64,000 nucleotides of DNA. Origin: Rostratula benghalensis (lineage: Eukaryota; Chordata; Aves; Charadriiformes; Rostratulidae). This document shows positions 38,801-51,600 of the stretch, piece by piece. Made by a program: the position numbers and the translations under genes. How positions within the stretch are numbered: position 1 is the first letter of the stretch; the number at the start of each line of letters is the position of its first letter. Where the stretch lies: NCBI GenBank assembly GCA_013399305.1, contig VXAI01000372.1:372001-436000 (forward strand), read 5' to 3'. The notes under the pieces were generated by a model. It did no database searches. It had not been told where the DNA came from and worked only from the letters and a program-made list of their open reading frames with translations.

Positions 38801-39894
38801 CACTTCAGCAGGAAGTCCCAAAGCATCAGAAGAGAACATTGCACAGCATCAGCGAACACACTGAAGTTAATTTACTTGCAAATAGCAGTTCTCACGTTCT
38901 TAAAAGTTAACAACCTTCAAGAAAAGGTTTTAATCAAGATGGAAAATGAGGAATATTTTCCTGAAGTGTCCTTTAAACTTTTATCCCTGTGTTATCTTCT
39001 TTTGAATGCTGTAGCAATGGAAAGCACTTATCTCATGTTCTCTTACAGCACAGAGGCTGCCCTTTCATTATCAGTTTTTAAGAAGCTGTAAACTTATCGT
39101 AGCTGCTAGAATACTTCAGAAGGGAAAAAAAAAATAATCAGTAATGATGTACATATCATCTGCCTCTGGGAAAATAAAAACTGCCAGTGATATGATGGGA
39201 AAGATCTCCTTAGAATCCTTTCAGTAGTTACTCCTTGCAGTAGTTTTATTGTAACCAAGCAGTGTAATTTCAAGTAACATTCTACAGCATGCTAAAGGCA
39301 AGCTCCTAAAATACAGCTCTGCTCCAAACAACAGAGAATGCTATTGTAGGTCTCGTGTTTACAGCCGCTCACCAATTGTGTCATATTTGCAAAGCTTTCA
39401 AGGAAAATGATAACTTTTTCCCCCCTGCTGCTGAGACTTCAGCCTTAGCCTGAAATTCCGCCTAGGATTTTGATAACAAGCTCAGTACAACACCAGAGTT
39501 AGTGAGCCTGCAGAACTTGCTCCTCCTCACAATTTTAGCTAAAAATTCCGAGCATTTTGGCCAATGTACTTGGAAAAGTATGTTCTAGAGTCTTAGCAAA
39601 ATCAAATTAGGAGAGCAATATGCAGAACAGAACTCCTAGATTCTAAGAGACAGCATTCCACTGTATGAGTTATAGATGCACGTGGGACATAAACATATCT
39701 GCATCATATTACTGCTGTGACCAGCAATTCTTATTTCTTCCCTTCTGTGCCTCAATTTTTCTGCACAGGTAATACTAATCTTTATCATAAAATGCTACAA
39801 TTCTATACCTCCATCACCAAGACCCCTAGCTAGAAGGGAAGAAACTGGAGTTGCAGTCCTGCTGCCAGAACTGTTCACATATTAGTTTGTTATA

Positions 39895-39975
39895 ATAATA
39901 CTATTATAAATATTTTATATATTAATATATTATATATACTATAGCAAACATAAATAATATTTATATAATACATAC
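39895..39975. repeat. AT-rich low-complexity tract
   Basis: Nearly pure A/T with repeated TATTATATA and ATAATAT words, self-complementary in several registers. Confidence 0.65.
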
Positions 39976-40444
39976 ATTCATTAAAACAATAAAGAAACAC
40001 AAAAATAACCTGAGAAGAAGAAACTGAACCAGGTATACACCTTCTCAAAGCCAGGTCATTCACTAGAAATTCTTCTGCTTGTTTGCTCTTCTGGCCCCAC
40101 AATTCCTGCATTTCAGATTGCCCCACACTACCCTCTCGGTTTTCAACTCCCCTTAAAGCAGCAAAAGTGGGTTTTCTGTGAGTCAGGAACGGGACTTAGA
40201 ACAGCTCTGAACAAAAAATGAAAAATAAAAAAACATAATCAAAGAGCATTCAGCCTTGTGTCACCCATCACAAGCCTTATCATTCTGGACTCCGAGCAAA
40301 GACAAATTCTCTGTACAGAGCATTAAACAAACACATGAACTGTCAAGTGGAAAGACAGTTCAGCTGCACCTGCAAGCAAAGTGTCACCTATCCACATGTT
40401 TATATGGCACCCTAACTCCCACAGGTGCAGGGGAAACTGGCACT

Positions 40445-41221
40445 GCAGTGAATGCAACTCACTTTGAATTCGACAAAGCTGAAGACACCATCCACCATGG
40501 TGTTCATAAAGCCAAAACATTTGAGACATCATGATTGGGCTGGCTGGTCTAGAAGGTAAGCACAAATTAGCTGGATTACTAAGTTTGCACAGTTGTGATT
40601 AACAGTACAAAGTCCAACTAGCAGACAGGCACTACAGGGATCCCTCAGGGGTAATGCTGTCTCAATTAGCAACGAGACAGCAAGGCAGAAGACACCCTAG
40701 GTAAGTATACAAATGACACCAAGCTGTGGGAGCAGTCAATACATCAGAAGGTGGAACTGCCATTCAGGGGGACCTTGGCAAGTTGGAGAACCAGGCTGAC
40801 AGGGACTTCATCTGTCTTTGAACTATTAGAAAGTCTCACACCTGAAACAGGCAGGGACTGACCAGCTAAGGAACAACTTGCACAAAAGGAGCTCAATGTC
40901 TTTATGGACAAGTTGAGCAGGAGTCAATGGCATGCTCTTGCATCAAGAAAGGCCTGAGTATTCATGTACTGAGTATTCACAAAAGTGTGGCCAACAGTGG
41001 AGAGAAGTGGTTACTCCCCTCTGTTCAATACCTTTAAGACTGCATCTGGAGAGCCATATTCAGGTCTAGGTTCTTAAACACAACTTAAGTCCCACGGAGT
41101 GAGTACTGAGATGGTTGAGGGACGGAGCACGTGAGTGAACGTTGAGAGAACTGAGCTTGTTCAACCCAGCTTTTAGGACCTAACTACCTAGTGAGGGAGG
41201 TATAGGGAATATATCTATGTG

Positions 41222-41252
<31 letters not shown>

Positions 41253-41399
41253 ATGTTCTTCTCAAATACATACAGACATATAGAACAAAAGACAACAGAT
41301 GCAAGTTGCAGCAAGAGGAAATCTGATTAGATACTAGGAAAAAGAATAATCTTTGCCATGAAGATTGCAGTGAACACACTGCAACAGGGTACCCAGAGA
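40445..41399 (+). mobile_element. Older CR1 LINE, 5' portion (interrupted)
   Basis: Degenerate CR1 reverse-transcriptase sequence. The frame VNATHFEFDKAEDTIHH resembles the CR1 segment around the 'SKAFDTVSH' block. Further on are CAGGGATCCCTCAGGGGT, ACAAATGACACCAAGCTG and ATTCAGGGGGACCTTGGCAA, then the later TGCATCTGGAGAGCC and GAACTGAGCTTGTTCAACCC sections. It carries many indels and a (TA)n(TG)n microsatellite. It is split by a younger CR1 at about 41400, and its 3' end appears at 42144-42265. Confidence 0.82.
41211..41254. repeat. (TA)n(TG)n microsatellite
   Basis: ATATATATAT followed by about nine TG units inside the older CR1 copy. It is likely polymorphic in length. Confidence 0.9.
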
Positions 41400-42143
41400 T
41401 GTGCCTGCGGAGGGATCTGGACAGGCTGTATTGATGGGCTGAGGCCAACAGTATGAGGTTCAACAAGGCCAAGTGCCAGGTCCCATACTTTGGTCACAAC
41501 TCCATGCAGCACTACAGGCTTGGGGAAGAGTGGCTGGAGAGCTGCCTGGCAGAAAAGAACCTGGGGGTGCTGGTCATCTATCGGCTGAACATGAGCCAGC
41601 AATGTGCTCAAGGGGCCAAGAAGGCCAACAGCATCTTGGCCTGTATCAGAAACAGTGTGGTGAGTAGGACTCACCATATAGAGCAGGTCCAGAGAAGGGC
41701 AACAAAGCTGGTGAGGGGTCTAGAGAATAAGTCTTATGAAGAGAGGCTTAGGGAGCTGGGGTTGTTCAGCCTAGAGAAAAGGAGGCTGAGGAGAGACCGT
41801 ATCACTCTACAACTACCTGAAAGGAAGTTGTAGAGAGGCAGGGGTTGGTCTCTTCTCCCAAGTCACAGGCAATAGGACAAGAGGAAATGACCTCAAGAAC
41901 CAGAAGAGGTTCAGATTGTATATTAGGAAATATTTTTACACTGAAAGGGTTATTGAGCATTGGAACGAGCTATGCAGGGAAGTGGTTGAAGCACCTTCCC
42001 TGGAGATATTTAAAAGATGGGTAGACACAGTGCTTAGAGATATGGTTTAGTGATGGTTTTTATCAATTAGGTTGATGGTTGGAATTGATGATCTGAAAGG
42101 TCCCTTCCAACCTAGACAATTCTATGATTCAATGATACTATGA
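41400..42143 (+). mobile_element. Younger CR1 LINE 3' part, plus strand
   Basis: Well-preserved CR1: GGCTGAGGCCAACAGTATGA, GGTTCAACAAGGCCAAGTGC, CTTGGGGAAGAGTGGCTGGA and GAACATGAGCCAGCAATGTG. It carries the end of ORF2 (frame 41453-41833: [50 protein letters not shown]). It ends in the CR1 tail AATTCTATGATTCAATGATA. It is 5'-truncated, as usual for CR1, and cannot move by itself. It interrupts an older CR1. Confidence 0.93.
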
Positions 42144-42265
42144 CATGTCCACTGCTAGAGACAACAAAGACTCAACCAGAGCAGGGCTTCAGCAACCTAC
42201 TGAGGACATGAGCAGGGAATTGGAGAGATGACTTCCAGAGGCTACTTCCAATCTAAATTATTCTC
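42144..42265 (+). mobile_element. Older CR1 LINE, 3' remainder
   Basis: Sequence resuming after the younger element reads CAGAGCAGGGCTTCAGCAAC, TTGGAGAGATGACTTCCAGA, GGCTACTTCCAATCTAAA and TTATTCT. It is a second, more diverged CR1 3' end in the same orientation, matching the interrupted copy that stops at 41399. Confidence 0.78.
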
Positions 42266-45200
42266 CAATCCCACACAGGCTTCCTGAATTGTCTCCTCTG
42301 CATTTCATGACCTTCAAATATAAACATTTCCCTATATGTACCACAATTTCTCTGATTGCTGGAGAGCTATTGGAAAACGCTCTGTGGGTTTTTTTAACTT
42401 TTTTAAATTTTATTTTATTTTGTCCTTACGTTCTTGGTACTACTTCTCAGATGAGGTTCTTGGCTTCTGATTGCACTCTTTACTTCCCCAGTTGCAACAG
42501 GACAAAATTGACCAGTTTACAGCTCTGCTGGGATGGCTGCCAAAATTACCAGCAAAAAACAAGAGTGGAGCATTCTCTTGTTTCATCCCTGAATGACTGT
42601 GAGAAGCAGCTGAGACACTGAAGCCATCAGTTCAAATGAGGAATGACTACAGTAGCAACCAATACTTGAATTGCTTTCCTCTGCCACAGAAAGAGCTTAG
42701 AGTCTAGGTGGAAGATAATTAATATTAAACTGAATCTTGATAAAAATACTTCTCAACTGAAAGACTATAATCTGAATACGTACTGGAAATAATTATTGGC
42801 AATGAACTGGGTACTCCAGATGTGACAAAAATGCAGTGATTTGGGAGTCCTCGGAGACAGCAGTACAGATGCAGCCCATCTGTTGCATTCTCTAGAAGAT
42901 GAATTCTTTAATGACCAGAAATTTTCATACAGAAAAGAGAATTCAACTTAGATTCTGCAGAAGTTAACAGCATTCATATCGGAAAACCAAACTCCAGAAA
43001 AGTACAGAACAGAGCATTCTCTGATTTCAGGTACCAACTGAGACACAGCAACCAACTCCAGTTGGTTCTTTAAAAGAGGACTTCTTCAGTAATGACTTCG
43101 TTATTTTACATTTCCTTCCTCATCTCCCCGGAGATCAAGGATAGTCCACTGGTGATTTCAATGGCACGTTTCAAAAGAAATATTCTCAATTCAGACAGCC
43201 CAGCTATTTCACCCAACAGGAAAAGCTGAATAGGCAGAGCTTCATTACCCTGAAGCCATAGCTTCTTCAGTGGGCAGAGGAGGAAGTGCATTTTTAATGC
43301 AAGTTACCTAGAAGGGGATAAAATGCTTGCAAAGCAGGGACACTGGTGCTTTCTCAGAAAGTAGCGATTTCAGGTAGCCTCTCAAATTTTTTGCAGTCTA
43401 ACTTGAAACACCAGCTTTTTTTTGTTCTGGAATTGTGTCATCTATTACAGTACGTGAAATGACAATAACAACTTTGTTTCCCCATGGAAGCTGCAGGGCC
43501 AAAGGGCTCTCTACAAGCACAACAAAAAGCTGAAAGGACCAATTATAGAAGGAAAAATACTGTAAAATAGATAAGGTAAGAAATTCTCCTGACAATAAGA
43601 CGGGGCAATGTTTGGAGTTCTAGTTTTTCTGCAATAAAGACACATTTCAGTTAGCACATGTCATGTTACTGAATATGCATAATTTTACTGCATAATTTTC
43701 TCTTCATATTAAAAAGATTATAGCATATAAGTTAGACACAATATTTTGTCCACACTAAAAGGATTTTTGTTTCAGCCTATACATTTTCTCTCTCTTAAAA
43801 TTTGCTTTCTATCATATTTAGTTCATATAAAATAAGATAAAATATATTGTTCACCATTCCTCCCTGCTTACCAATACAAAAGGAACCTGAAGAACACTTG
43901 GATTTCTATGTCCTGTTGAGGCATAAGCTAAAGACTTTATTTTTGGCAGACAAGCTGCACCTTCATTGAAGAAACAGTTATATATCTCTATTTAAAAATA
44001 CTGATTAGCAAATCTCATAGCACTTTACCAACACATGCAGTCAAAACATCACTGAAACTACTGTATTTCTCCCAGACTGGAAGGATGTTGAAAACTTAAA
44101 TGATTCACTTACAGCTGATGTAAAGACCTCCATAATTTATGTTTTACTGTCAAATGCTTAAAGGATTAAATCGAAATAAAACCCACAATATACAAGCTTC
44201 AAAGCACATGTTATCTTCAACATCTTATTTCCAATTAGCAAGTCAAAATAAAGAGTATTTGGCTTCAAAAGCAGAGCTCTGGAAGAAATAAAGATTTTGG
44301 TTGGTTTGGGTTTCATTTAAGGTTGCTACTTTCCCAAAATGCTGAAACTGGGTAAAACGGAAAAATTATTCTCTCTCAAACTGGGGGAAAATAGCAACCA
44401 CTATGTGATTGAGTATTACAGCATTCGTATTTACAATACTGAGCCAATATGGCAGTTAAACTTAAAAGGCATTTTATTTTGCCTTCAAGGAAGGACATGG
44501 ACTTGCCATAAAGGCAGGCTAACAGCGAAAAGGTTAGAAAAGGCTCAGCTCACATTTTTACTTGGCAGGAGGTTACAAAATCCTAAAGAAAAAATATCTT
44601 TCATTGAGAAGCATTTCCAGTATGAAATTTGTGCATGAAAACTATGTAACGCAAAAAAAAAAAAAATCTTAGTGACAAAAATATGAAGAAATAAGACAGC
44701 TCTTGAAAAGTACTTTTCCCCCCATTTTTTAAAATGCTTATACTTTATTAGGATGTAAAAAATCATTATTAAGGCCACTTTTAAGATATGGGGACAGGAC
44801 AGGTATGAGAATCAATCCAGTTTTTCCACAACAAATATGAAAGGTAATACCATTTCTGTGATATACCATCACTTTCTTCTTATAACATTAAAAGTGCAAG
44901 ACAAAAAAAGCTACCTAAGACTTAAGAATATGATGAAAGTGTACCCAGTTTCAGAATACCTCAAGCAAAAATATTTGCAGATAGTAAGCCAGAAGTGCTT
45001 AACAGGTCTCAATGCCAGATTTTATTCATCCTATTTTGCATTAATGATCATAATTAAACTATTTAATAAACTGAATTTGTCTATAAGGCATCATTCTTAC
45101 TGTATTAAAATGCTAATACAGAATCTTCAAAATTATTTTAATGAAGGAGAGGTTTTAATTTTCTAATTGACTTAAAATGCAGAAAACATTAGTGATGACT

Positions 45201-45308
45201 ACAACCAGGAACATTTTTCCATGGCTGTATCAAAACCATCAACCACAATTGATCATATTCGCTACCGGGATTTAATTAAACAAAGCATCAGTTAACACTT
45301 TTCTTCTT

Positions 45309-45341
45309 TCTTCTTTTTTTTTTTTTTCCCCCCCCCCCCTA
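45309..45341. repeat. T/C homopolymer tract
   Basis: A run of T followed by a run of C. It is prone to length error in sequencing. Confidence 0.85.
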
Positions 45342-47552
45342 TTCTTAAGGGGGATGGGGAAGCAGGGAAGGAAGGGGAAGCGCCTACTCCACATCCCACA
45401 CCACATTCGGCATATCCTCTGACAAAAGCAAGAGTGTGCTACACAACAACTGGCTGTATCACACCGTTTTTTATTTAGCTGGTGTTTGAAACATATTAGC
45501 TCCCAACAGGTCACAACACCACCCAGTTATAATGCTGGTTTTGCTGACATAAGCACCAAAATTCAGAGGCAGATAAACTGAATTAAGCAGAGTGCCAACT
45601 TCATCATTTCCTCTTTCAAAAAAGCTTTAAGAAGATCGTTAAATATTTATTTTCACAAGCATGTGAGGATCACTGAAGGTCAAAGACATCAGAGGTGTGA
45701 TTCCCTTCCTTATTGCCCCTCCTCTGTATTTATTTCACTGGAAGGAGGCTTCTGTGGCACAACATTTCCCTCCCCTCATCCATCACCCCGAACTCATCCT
45801 GCCTTAGTTTCCCTCATTAGTTCCCAGGTTTCTGACACCACATTTCAAAGCACCACTTTATCTCAGCATTGCTGGTAAGAGAGGGCTGCCCCTCATATTT
45901 TTACCCCAGTATTACACATGCCTTCATAGCTCTCCTAGTCCCTCCTTCCATTTGTTTCCTTGTTTCACCTTTACCACATGAATGCCTCATCAGTTCAGTA
46001 ACTCCATCTGGTAATTAATTAGAGGACAGACCATGCAATGCATTGTATTAATTATCATTTTTAGGCAAGCAATAACAGATCACTATTACATGTATTAAAA
46101 ACGTGGCTCAGATGCTTCTGCTTGAAGTATTTCTGTGTTACACAAGCCCTGACACAGTGACACAACACAGGGCAACCAGACAATAAACACTTCTTCTACC
46201 TGCCTATAATGGAATCCAAGCCCACAGTGACAAGGGCTTCAGCAGACCTAGTCCAGAAGCCTACATAGTAAAGCCTGTCCTTTCCTTTCAAAGGGGGACT
46301 GTGATGACTGGTTTCGTCCAGTACAGAAAGGTATGATGGGGAAGGGAAAACATTATCCAAAACTAAAACAATCTAGGTGCAAGAGCTCTGAGTGCAAACT
46401 CCATGGTTTTCAGCAGTCATATCCATTGATGTGTTTTGAGAAAGAATTGCCTAGTGAGAGACTTGAAACACTCTGGTCAGTAGAGCAAGAAAGCCTATTT
46501 CTGCAGTCAAATTTCAGAAGAGGATTATTTTGAGCTCTACTGTTTAAAATTTCCCTTAAATGAAGAAAACAAACAACAAAGCTGTCGAAACCAGCCAAAA
46601 TCTGTAATCTTGAAAGGCCATCTTGTGACCCTGTCCCCCTCTCTATCTCTACAAATACTATTTTTAATGCTGTATTATGGAAAAGTTGACAATTTGAGTC
46701 AGCTGCTGGGTACCAGCATCCTGAGGGAAAAAAAGTTGGTCACTCCTCTATGCAAAAGCTTGTGAGAATTTTGCCAGTGAATTCTATGGGGCAGGATCAG
46801 GCCTCCCCTTGCCAGCACTGGAGGTCAAATACTATTTTTCCCTGAATTAGTAACAAGTTAACAGAAAAGCAGATTTTCAGAGCATGCAATATTCAAACAA
46901 AACATTAGCCTGAACACACACACAAGCAAAATTACAGTCCTCTTGCTTCTTTTGGATGATATATTTAGAAATCCTATTAGCTGGAGAGATCAACATTCTT
47001 ATCTGAATTTCCAGGATGCTGTAACATGCAAAATTAGAGCAGCTCTCTTAAGTGGGTCAATTATCACTACTGCACTTACAGCAGCTTTTCCCCCCTCCCT
47101 CCCTGCAGCATCCATAATGGGCATTTAGCACAAGGATTTAAACAGTAAGATGTTGAGTTGACACACACCACAACGTTAAGATTTTGAAAATATAAAAGGG
47201 GAATGGAACTTAAAGGAACAAAGAAAATCACCCACATATAGAATCTCCACATTAAAATTGCAGTCTCCCTGCAGAAAGCTTCGATGACTTTCAACAGCAG
47301 GGCACCCTGCAGGATAATATCAGTCAGCAATCACACTCGCTATTTTCCTGCCACATCTGAGTCATGCACAAACAAGGTCTATGGCTTTCCCTGGCAAGAG
47401 ACAGGATGAGAACCAGAGGGCCACTGACTATCTCCCCAGCCCTGTCCCTCAGGTGCAGGGCCACACAACCAGTCTGAAAAGCTGCAGTTTATTTCCTTCC
47501 CAAGAAGAAATTATCTTTAAAAGACACTGCAAATCACCAGATTCAAGTGGAA

Positions 47553-47665
47553 CAATTCACAGAATGATAGGGGTTGGAAGGGACCTTCAGAGATTATCTA
47601 GTCCAACCCCTCGGCCAGAGCAGGTTCATCTATAGCAGGTTGCACAGGATGGTGTACCCAGCAGC
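47553..47665 (-). mobile_element. CR1 LINE 3' end fragment, minus strand
   Basis: The plus strand reads TTCACAGAATGATAGGGGTT, GGAAGGGACCTTCAGAGAT, ATCTAGTCCAACCCCTCGG and AGCAGGTTGCACAGGATGG. This is the reverse complement of a CR1 3' end, including the terminal repeat. It is short and 5'-truncated. Confidence 0.9.
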
Positions 47666-48476
47666 ACTTCAGATACTACAAAGACATCCCTAGGAGACTG
47701 ATATGACACAGGGCCTAGGAAAGTGCAGGATCTTCTGCAATACAGCTGGAGGCCAGGCGAGATACCTGAGAGCTCCTCCTCCTTGTCCCCAAGCACAGGG
47801 CAGCAGCCAGGAACAGCCCTTGCAGTAAGGAGATGCAGTGGGGAAGAGAACAGAGCCACTCAACAGAGCATACAATGTCAACAAGCACATCCAGAGGAAA
47901 ATGGTATTTTCCCACCAACAGGAAACATGAAACACCTCATTCTCTCAGCAACGCATTTGCTTATTATGTATCTCTTTACATGGCAAAGAAATATGAGGCA
48001 GTACTGGCAAATGAAAAATCATATGATTCTCCTTTGCTCCATGGAAAAGGAGACTGAATATGCTGGCTTCAGGTCACGAACCCTGTTGTTGAAATTCAGC
48101 AGTTCCAACCCTGGCTGGAGAAGAGGGCGACAGGGAGAAATTAAAGTACAGAAATTAAATTTCTATTGCTGCCCCTGGCTGCCCTCTTTCCTATGTCTCC
48201 AGCATTTTCTGCTGTGGTACCAAATATGAACAATCACACGAGGCAAGCATTACCAAACATGAACTATTTAGAAATAGATGCAAATAACATGGGGCAACAT
48301 GAGCTGCACCCTATTTAAGGTAGCAATTTTTCATTAATAGGTTGAAACTCTCCCAGCTAAATTCCATCAACTCAAAAGCATACCAATTTTAAAACTTAAC
48401 TTTGAAATTAAGTGGACAAGGCTTTTCCAAGACTTCCAAGTCCATGCAAATGTTTCATTAGGAAGCATTAATTTAC

Positions 48477-48670
48477 CAAGAAGGTGATCAAATACTGGAA
48501 CAGGCTTCCTAGAGAGGTGGTTGGTACTCCAAGCTTGTCAGTGTTTAAGAGGCATTTGAACAAGGACCTTAATTAAACACTTGAACTTTTGGTCAGTCCT
48601 GCAATGGTCAGGCACTTGGACTAGATCATTGTTGTATGTCCCTTCCAACTGAAAATATTCTATCCCATTC
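48477..48670 (+). mobile_element. CR1 LINE 3' end fragment, plus strand
   Basis: CR1 terminal region: CTGGAACAGGCTTCCTAGAG, GTTTAAGAGGCATTTGAACA, TTTTGGTCAGTCCTGCAATG, GGACTAGATCATTGTTGTAT and CCCTTCCAACTG, ending in ATTCTAT. The subfamily differs from the copies at 41.4 and 47.6 kb, judged by the 'GGTCAGGCACTTGGACTAG' segment. Confidence 0.88.
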
Positions 48671-51600
48671 AACTTGCTATGAAGTAAGACCTTGGTGTCC
48701 CTTACCATACATACACACATAAAAAAAAAATCTAATGAAATGAAAAAAAGTAATTTGCTTTTGTAAATATTATATGTATTTTTCACTGTGCAACTTAAAA
48801 TCCATTTTTAAGCTCTTATGTCCTTGTCAAACTCCAGACTTGAACAAAACACATTATGAATGCAATTGTATTTAATCAAAAGTAAAAGGTCAGTTACAAA
48901 AAAGAAAGTCCTTAACCAAAGAGAAATAGAAATTGGTTTTATTCACTTCCCTAACTACAGCTCTAAAATTTTGTTGATTAAAGCCTTTTTTCAAAAGTTA
49001 ACTTTTTAATTGGGAACGCTAGGGTCTGCTGGCTCCAGGAAGTTTTATCGGAGGTCAAAAGATTAGTGGAGATCTAATTTTTCATTTCTAAGAAAAAAGG
49101 AAGTCTTGCCCTTTTCCTTGCAAAGCTAGACCTTGAAGTGGTAGTAGGGAAACAAAGAATGTATCCATCAAAAGCTCTCAAAAGCTTGCCAATCATGGAA
49201 ACCAACACAACCTGCTAATGCTTGAAAGGAAATTAGCTGAACTTCTCTTGCAAAGGCCAACAAGGCAGAAAGGCTCAGTAGTTGATGCCTAATCTAGGAT
49301 TAAAGAGACCAATTCCTTACTCCATCACAGATTTTCTGGGTAACTTAACTTTGAACGTGTGCCACTTAGCCTCAGTTCTGCACCTGGAAATGAAGATAAA
49401 TACTCTCAACTTCCCTTACGGTGACATGAAAATAAACACATTAAACCAGGAGCCATTCAAATAGCTTGGCAATAAAGTACAAGTACTGCAGACAAATAGG
49501 AAACTAAGTACCGCCCCATTCAGCAAGGGGATGCCTATTTTTTTTTTTTTTTTCCCCCAAATCCGTCTTGCCTGATGTGATCATGCAATGCCTTTGTGAT
49601 CTTCCTCAGACAAAAGGGAGGTTCACAGGGCAGAGGAAGCAGGGCAGGAAAAATGTCTTATGCTTTCCCACCCAGTGCAAGTTTACATACAAAAGACACC
49701 AAGGCATGAAACTTTCTCCTGTCAGCCTTCTGCTCCCAATGCTCAAATTTAAGAGGTTATTATTCTTAAGACGTTTTGCGGAAAGGTTCTTCCGCAAACA
49801 ACTCAAGAGAGATCTCTCACTTGAATGACCCCAGGAGGACTTAAACTTTTTCCTTTGACTACAGACAAAGTCACTGAAGACCACCTAAATAACTTGGGCA
49901 ACCTCAATCTCAGGAGGCTGCCCCAGCCCTGAGCAGTGGGAAGGGCTGAACCCCCTGGCATCAAGGCTGATCAGCTTTACTTGGCATGGGAGGGGGGGGG
50001 AAACATGCCCTAAATTTACCTTCAGAGGCGAACATGGGGATATTTACACAAGATAGCTGGGGAAGAAACTTTGCAAGGAGTCTTCTTACGTGGAAAAGGT
50101 TTTATTTACTGTGCTCTAACAAGACAGGATTTGGTTTAAGGGTACGTTTTCCAGAGAGCTTCAAAGGAAAAGAATAAATAAATAAAATAAAGACGGTGCA
50201 TGTGTGGGGGATAAAAGACATTTACCATGTAAAATATTGCTGTAAAAATGCCCACGTGGTAGCACTGGAAAACCTTACAAACAAAATAGTGGACATTTGT
50301 GCACATTTTCCAACAGTTGTGTACAGTAAAAAAGGATTACAAAGAGAATGAAATGTTCCCCGATTAAAACAAATTGATATCCCACCTGGAAAATCCTGGC
50401 CAGGCTCTCATTGTTCCCAAGTGACCCCAGGGCAGCCACAGGTTACAGCCGAGCCCATAAGTCACTCAAACACCCTGCCCAGCTCTTCCCAAGTTCCCTC
50501 TCTCAGGAACAGCAAGACCAGCTAAAGAGCCCTTTGTTTCCACTCAGACATATGTAGGGGGTAAAAGCTGTTCAAAACATTAAAGAGAAACAACTGAGGA
50601 CTGTTACTATTCCAAGAAACAAATTAAGAACCCGAGTCTGAAATGCCAGGAGCACTGGCAGTGCCAGCTGAAGTGAGATATCACTAGAAACACTCAGCCT
50701 CTCTCATCCCCTTGGATGGGGTTAACCAGTTCCAACAAAACTGAGGATGTAAAAATTACTATCTCCTTCAGATGTATTTTTTTGCATTATACCTTTACGT
50801 CTGACACCGATAGTATAGACACATCTGTGATTCTGTGATTTTATAATGGAAATAATAAATTGAAGGTTTTTATAGATAGCTCATCAAAAGGGTGAAAGAC
50901 CTCCCAAATTCAGCTAATAGCTAGTAAGTCATCCTCCCTTTAAACCATTAATGCTGGCAAACAATAAAAGCAAGGCAAACGAAAATCTGTCAAAATCACT
51001 GTATTGTGGGGTTTTGTGTCAAATAAGTTAATAAAAACATAAATTGATATAAAATCAATTCAGAACTCAAATAATTTATTTATACTTCTTTAGGACGATT
51101 AATATAAGCTGCCCTTCAGATAAATAAACTTTTATGTTCTCTTTAAGTTCTAGAATTTTTTTTTCTCAGATTAAAAAATTTTGTGTCACTGGAATATTTT
51201 GCATTTTTGCATTAATTAAAAAAAGCATAAGAGCCAAGGAGAACATAATGTCTTCCTGTTTCAGACTGAGGTTTATTCACGCATAATTCAGACTGTACCA
51301 GTAAGACTTGGCTACAGATTCCCTCACATTTTCAGAGGGTGGCTGGCGATATGTACACTATGAAAAAAGAAGAATAAGCAGATACTCATGTCAGATAAAT
51401 ACATTCCACTCCCTCAAACCAAACTCAATGCAGACAGTCAAATCCTGTTTTCCCTCTCCTGATACTTCCCACTCCTTTGGTTCTGCCACAAGATTTCTTG
51501 CCACTGCAACCCCTGACTGCATCCCACTTTATGTCCCCAGGCCACATACATACTTTGATCCTTTTGCCATAACATTTCCCTCATCAAACTTCGGTCTTTA

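Noticed and set aside
47723..48229. 168-codon plus-strand frame
   Set aside because: It has no similarity to a known protein and an ordinary composition, and it starts next to a CR1 fragment. Chance open frames of this length occur in 64 kb.
50815..50842. TGTGATTCTGTGATTTT as a CR1 end
   Set aside because: It resembles the CR1 terminal repeat, but no CR1 body precedes or follows it, so it is too short to call.
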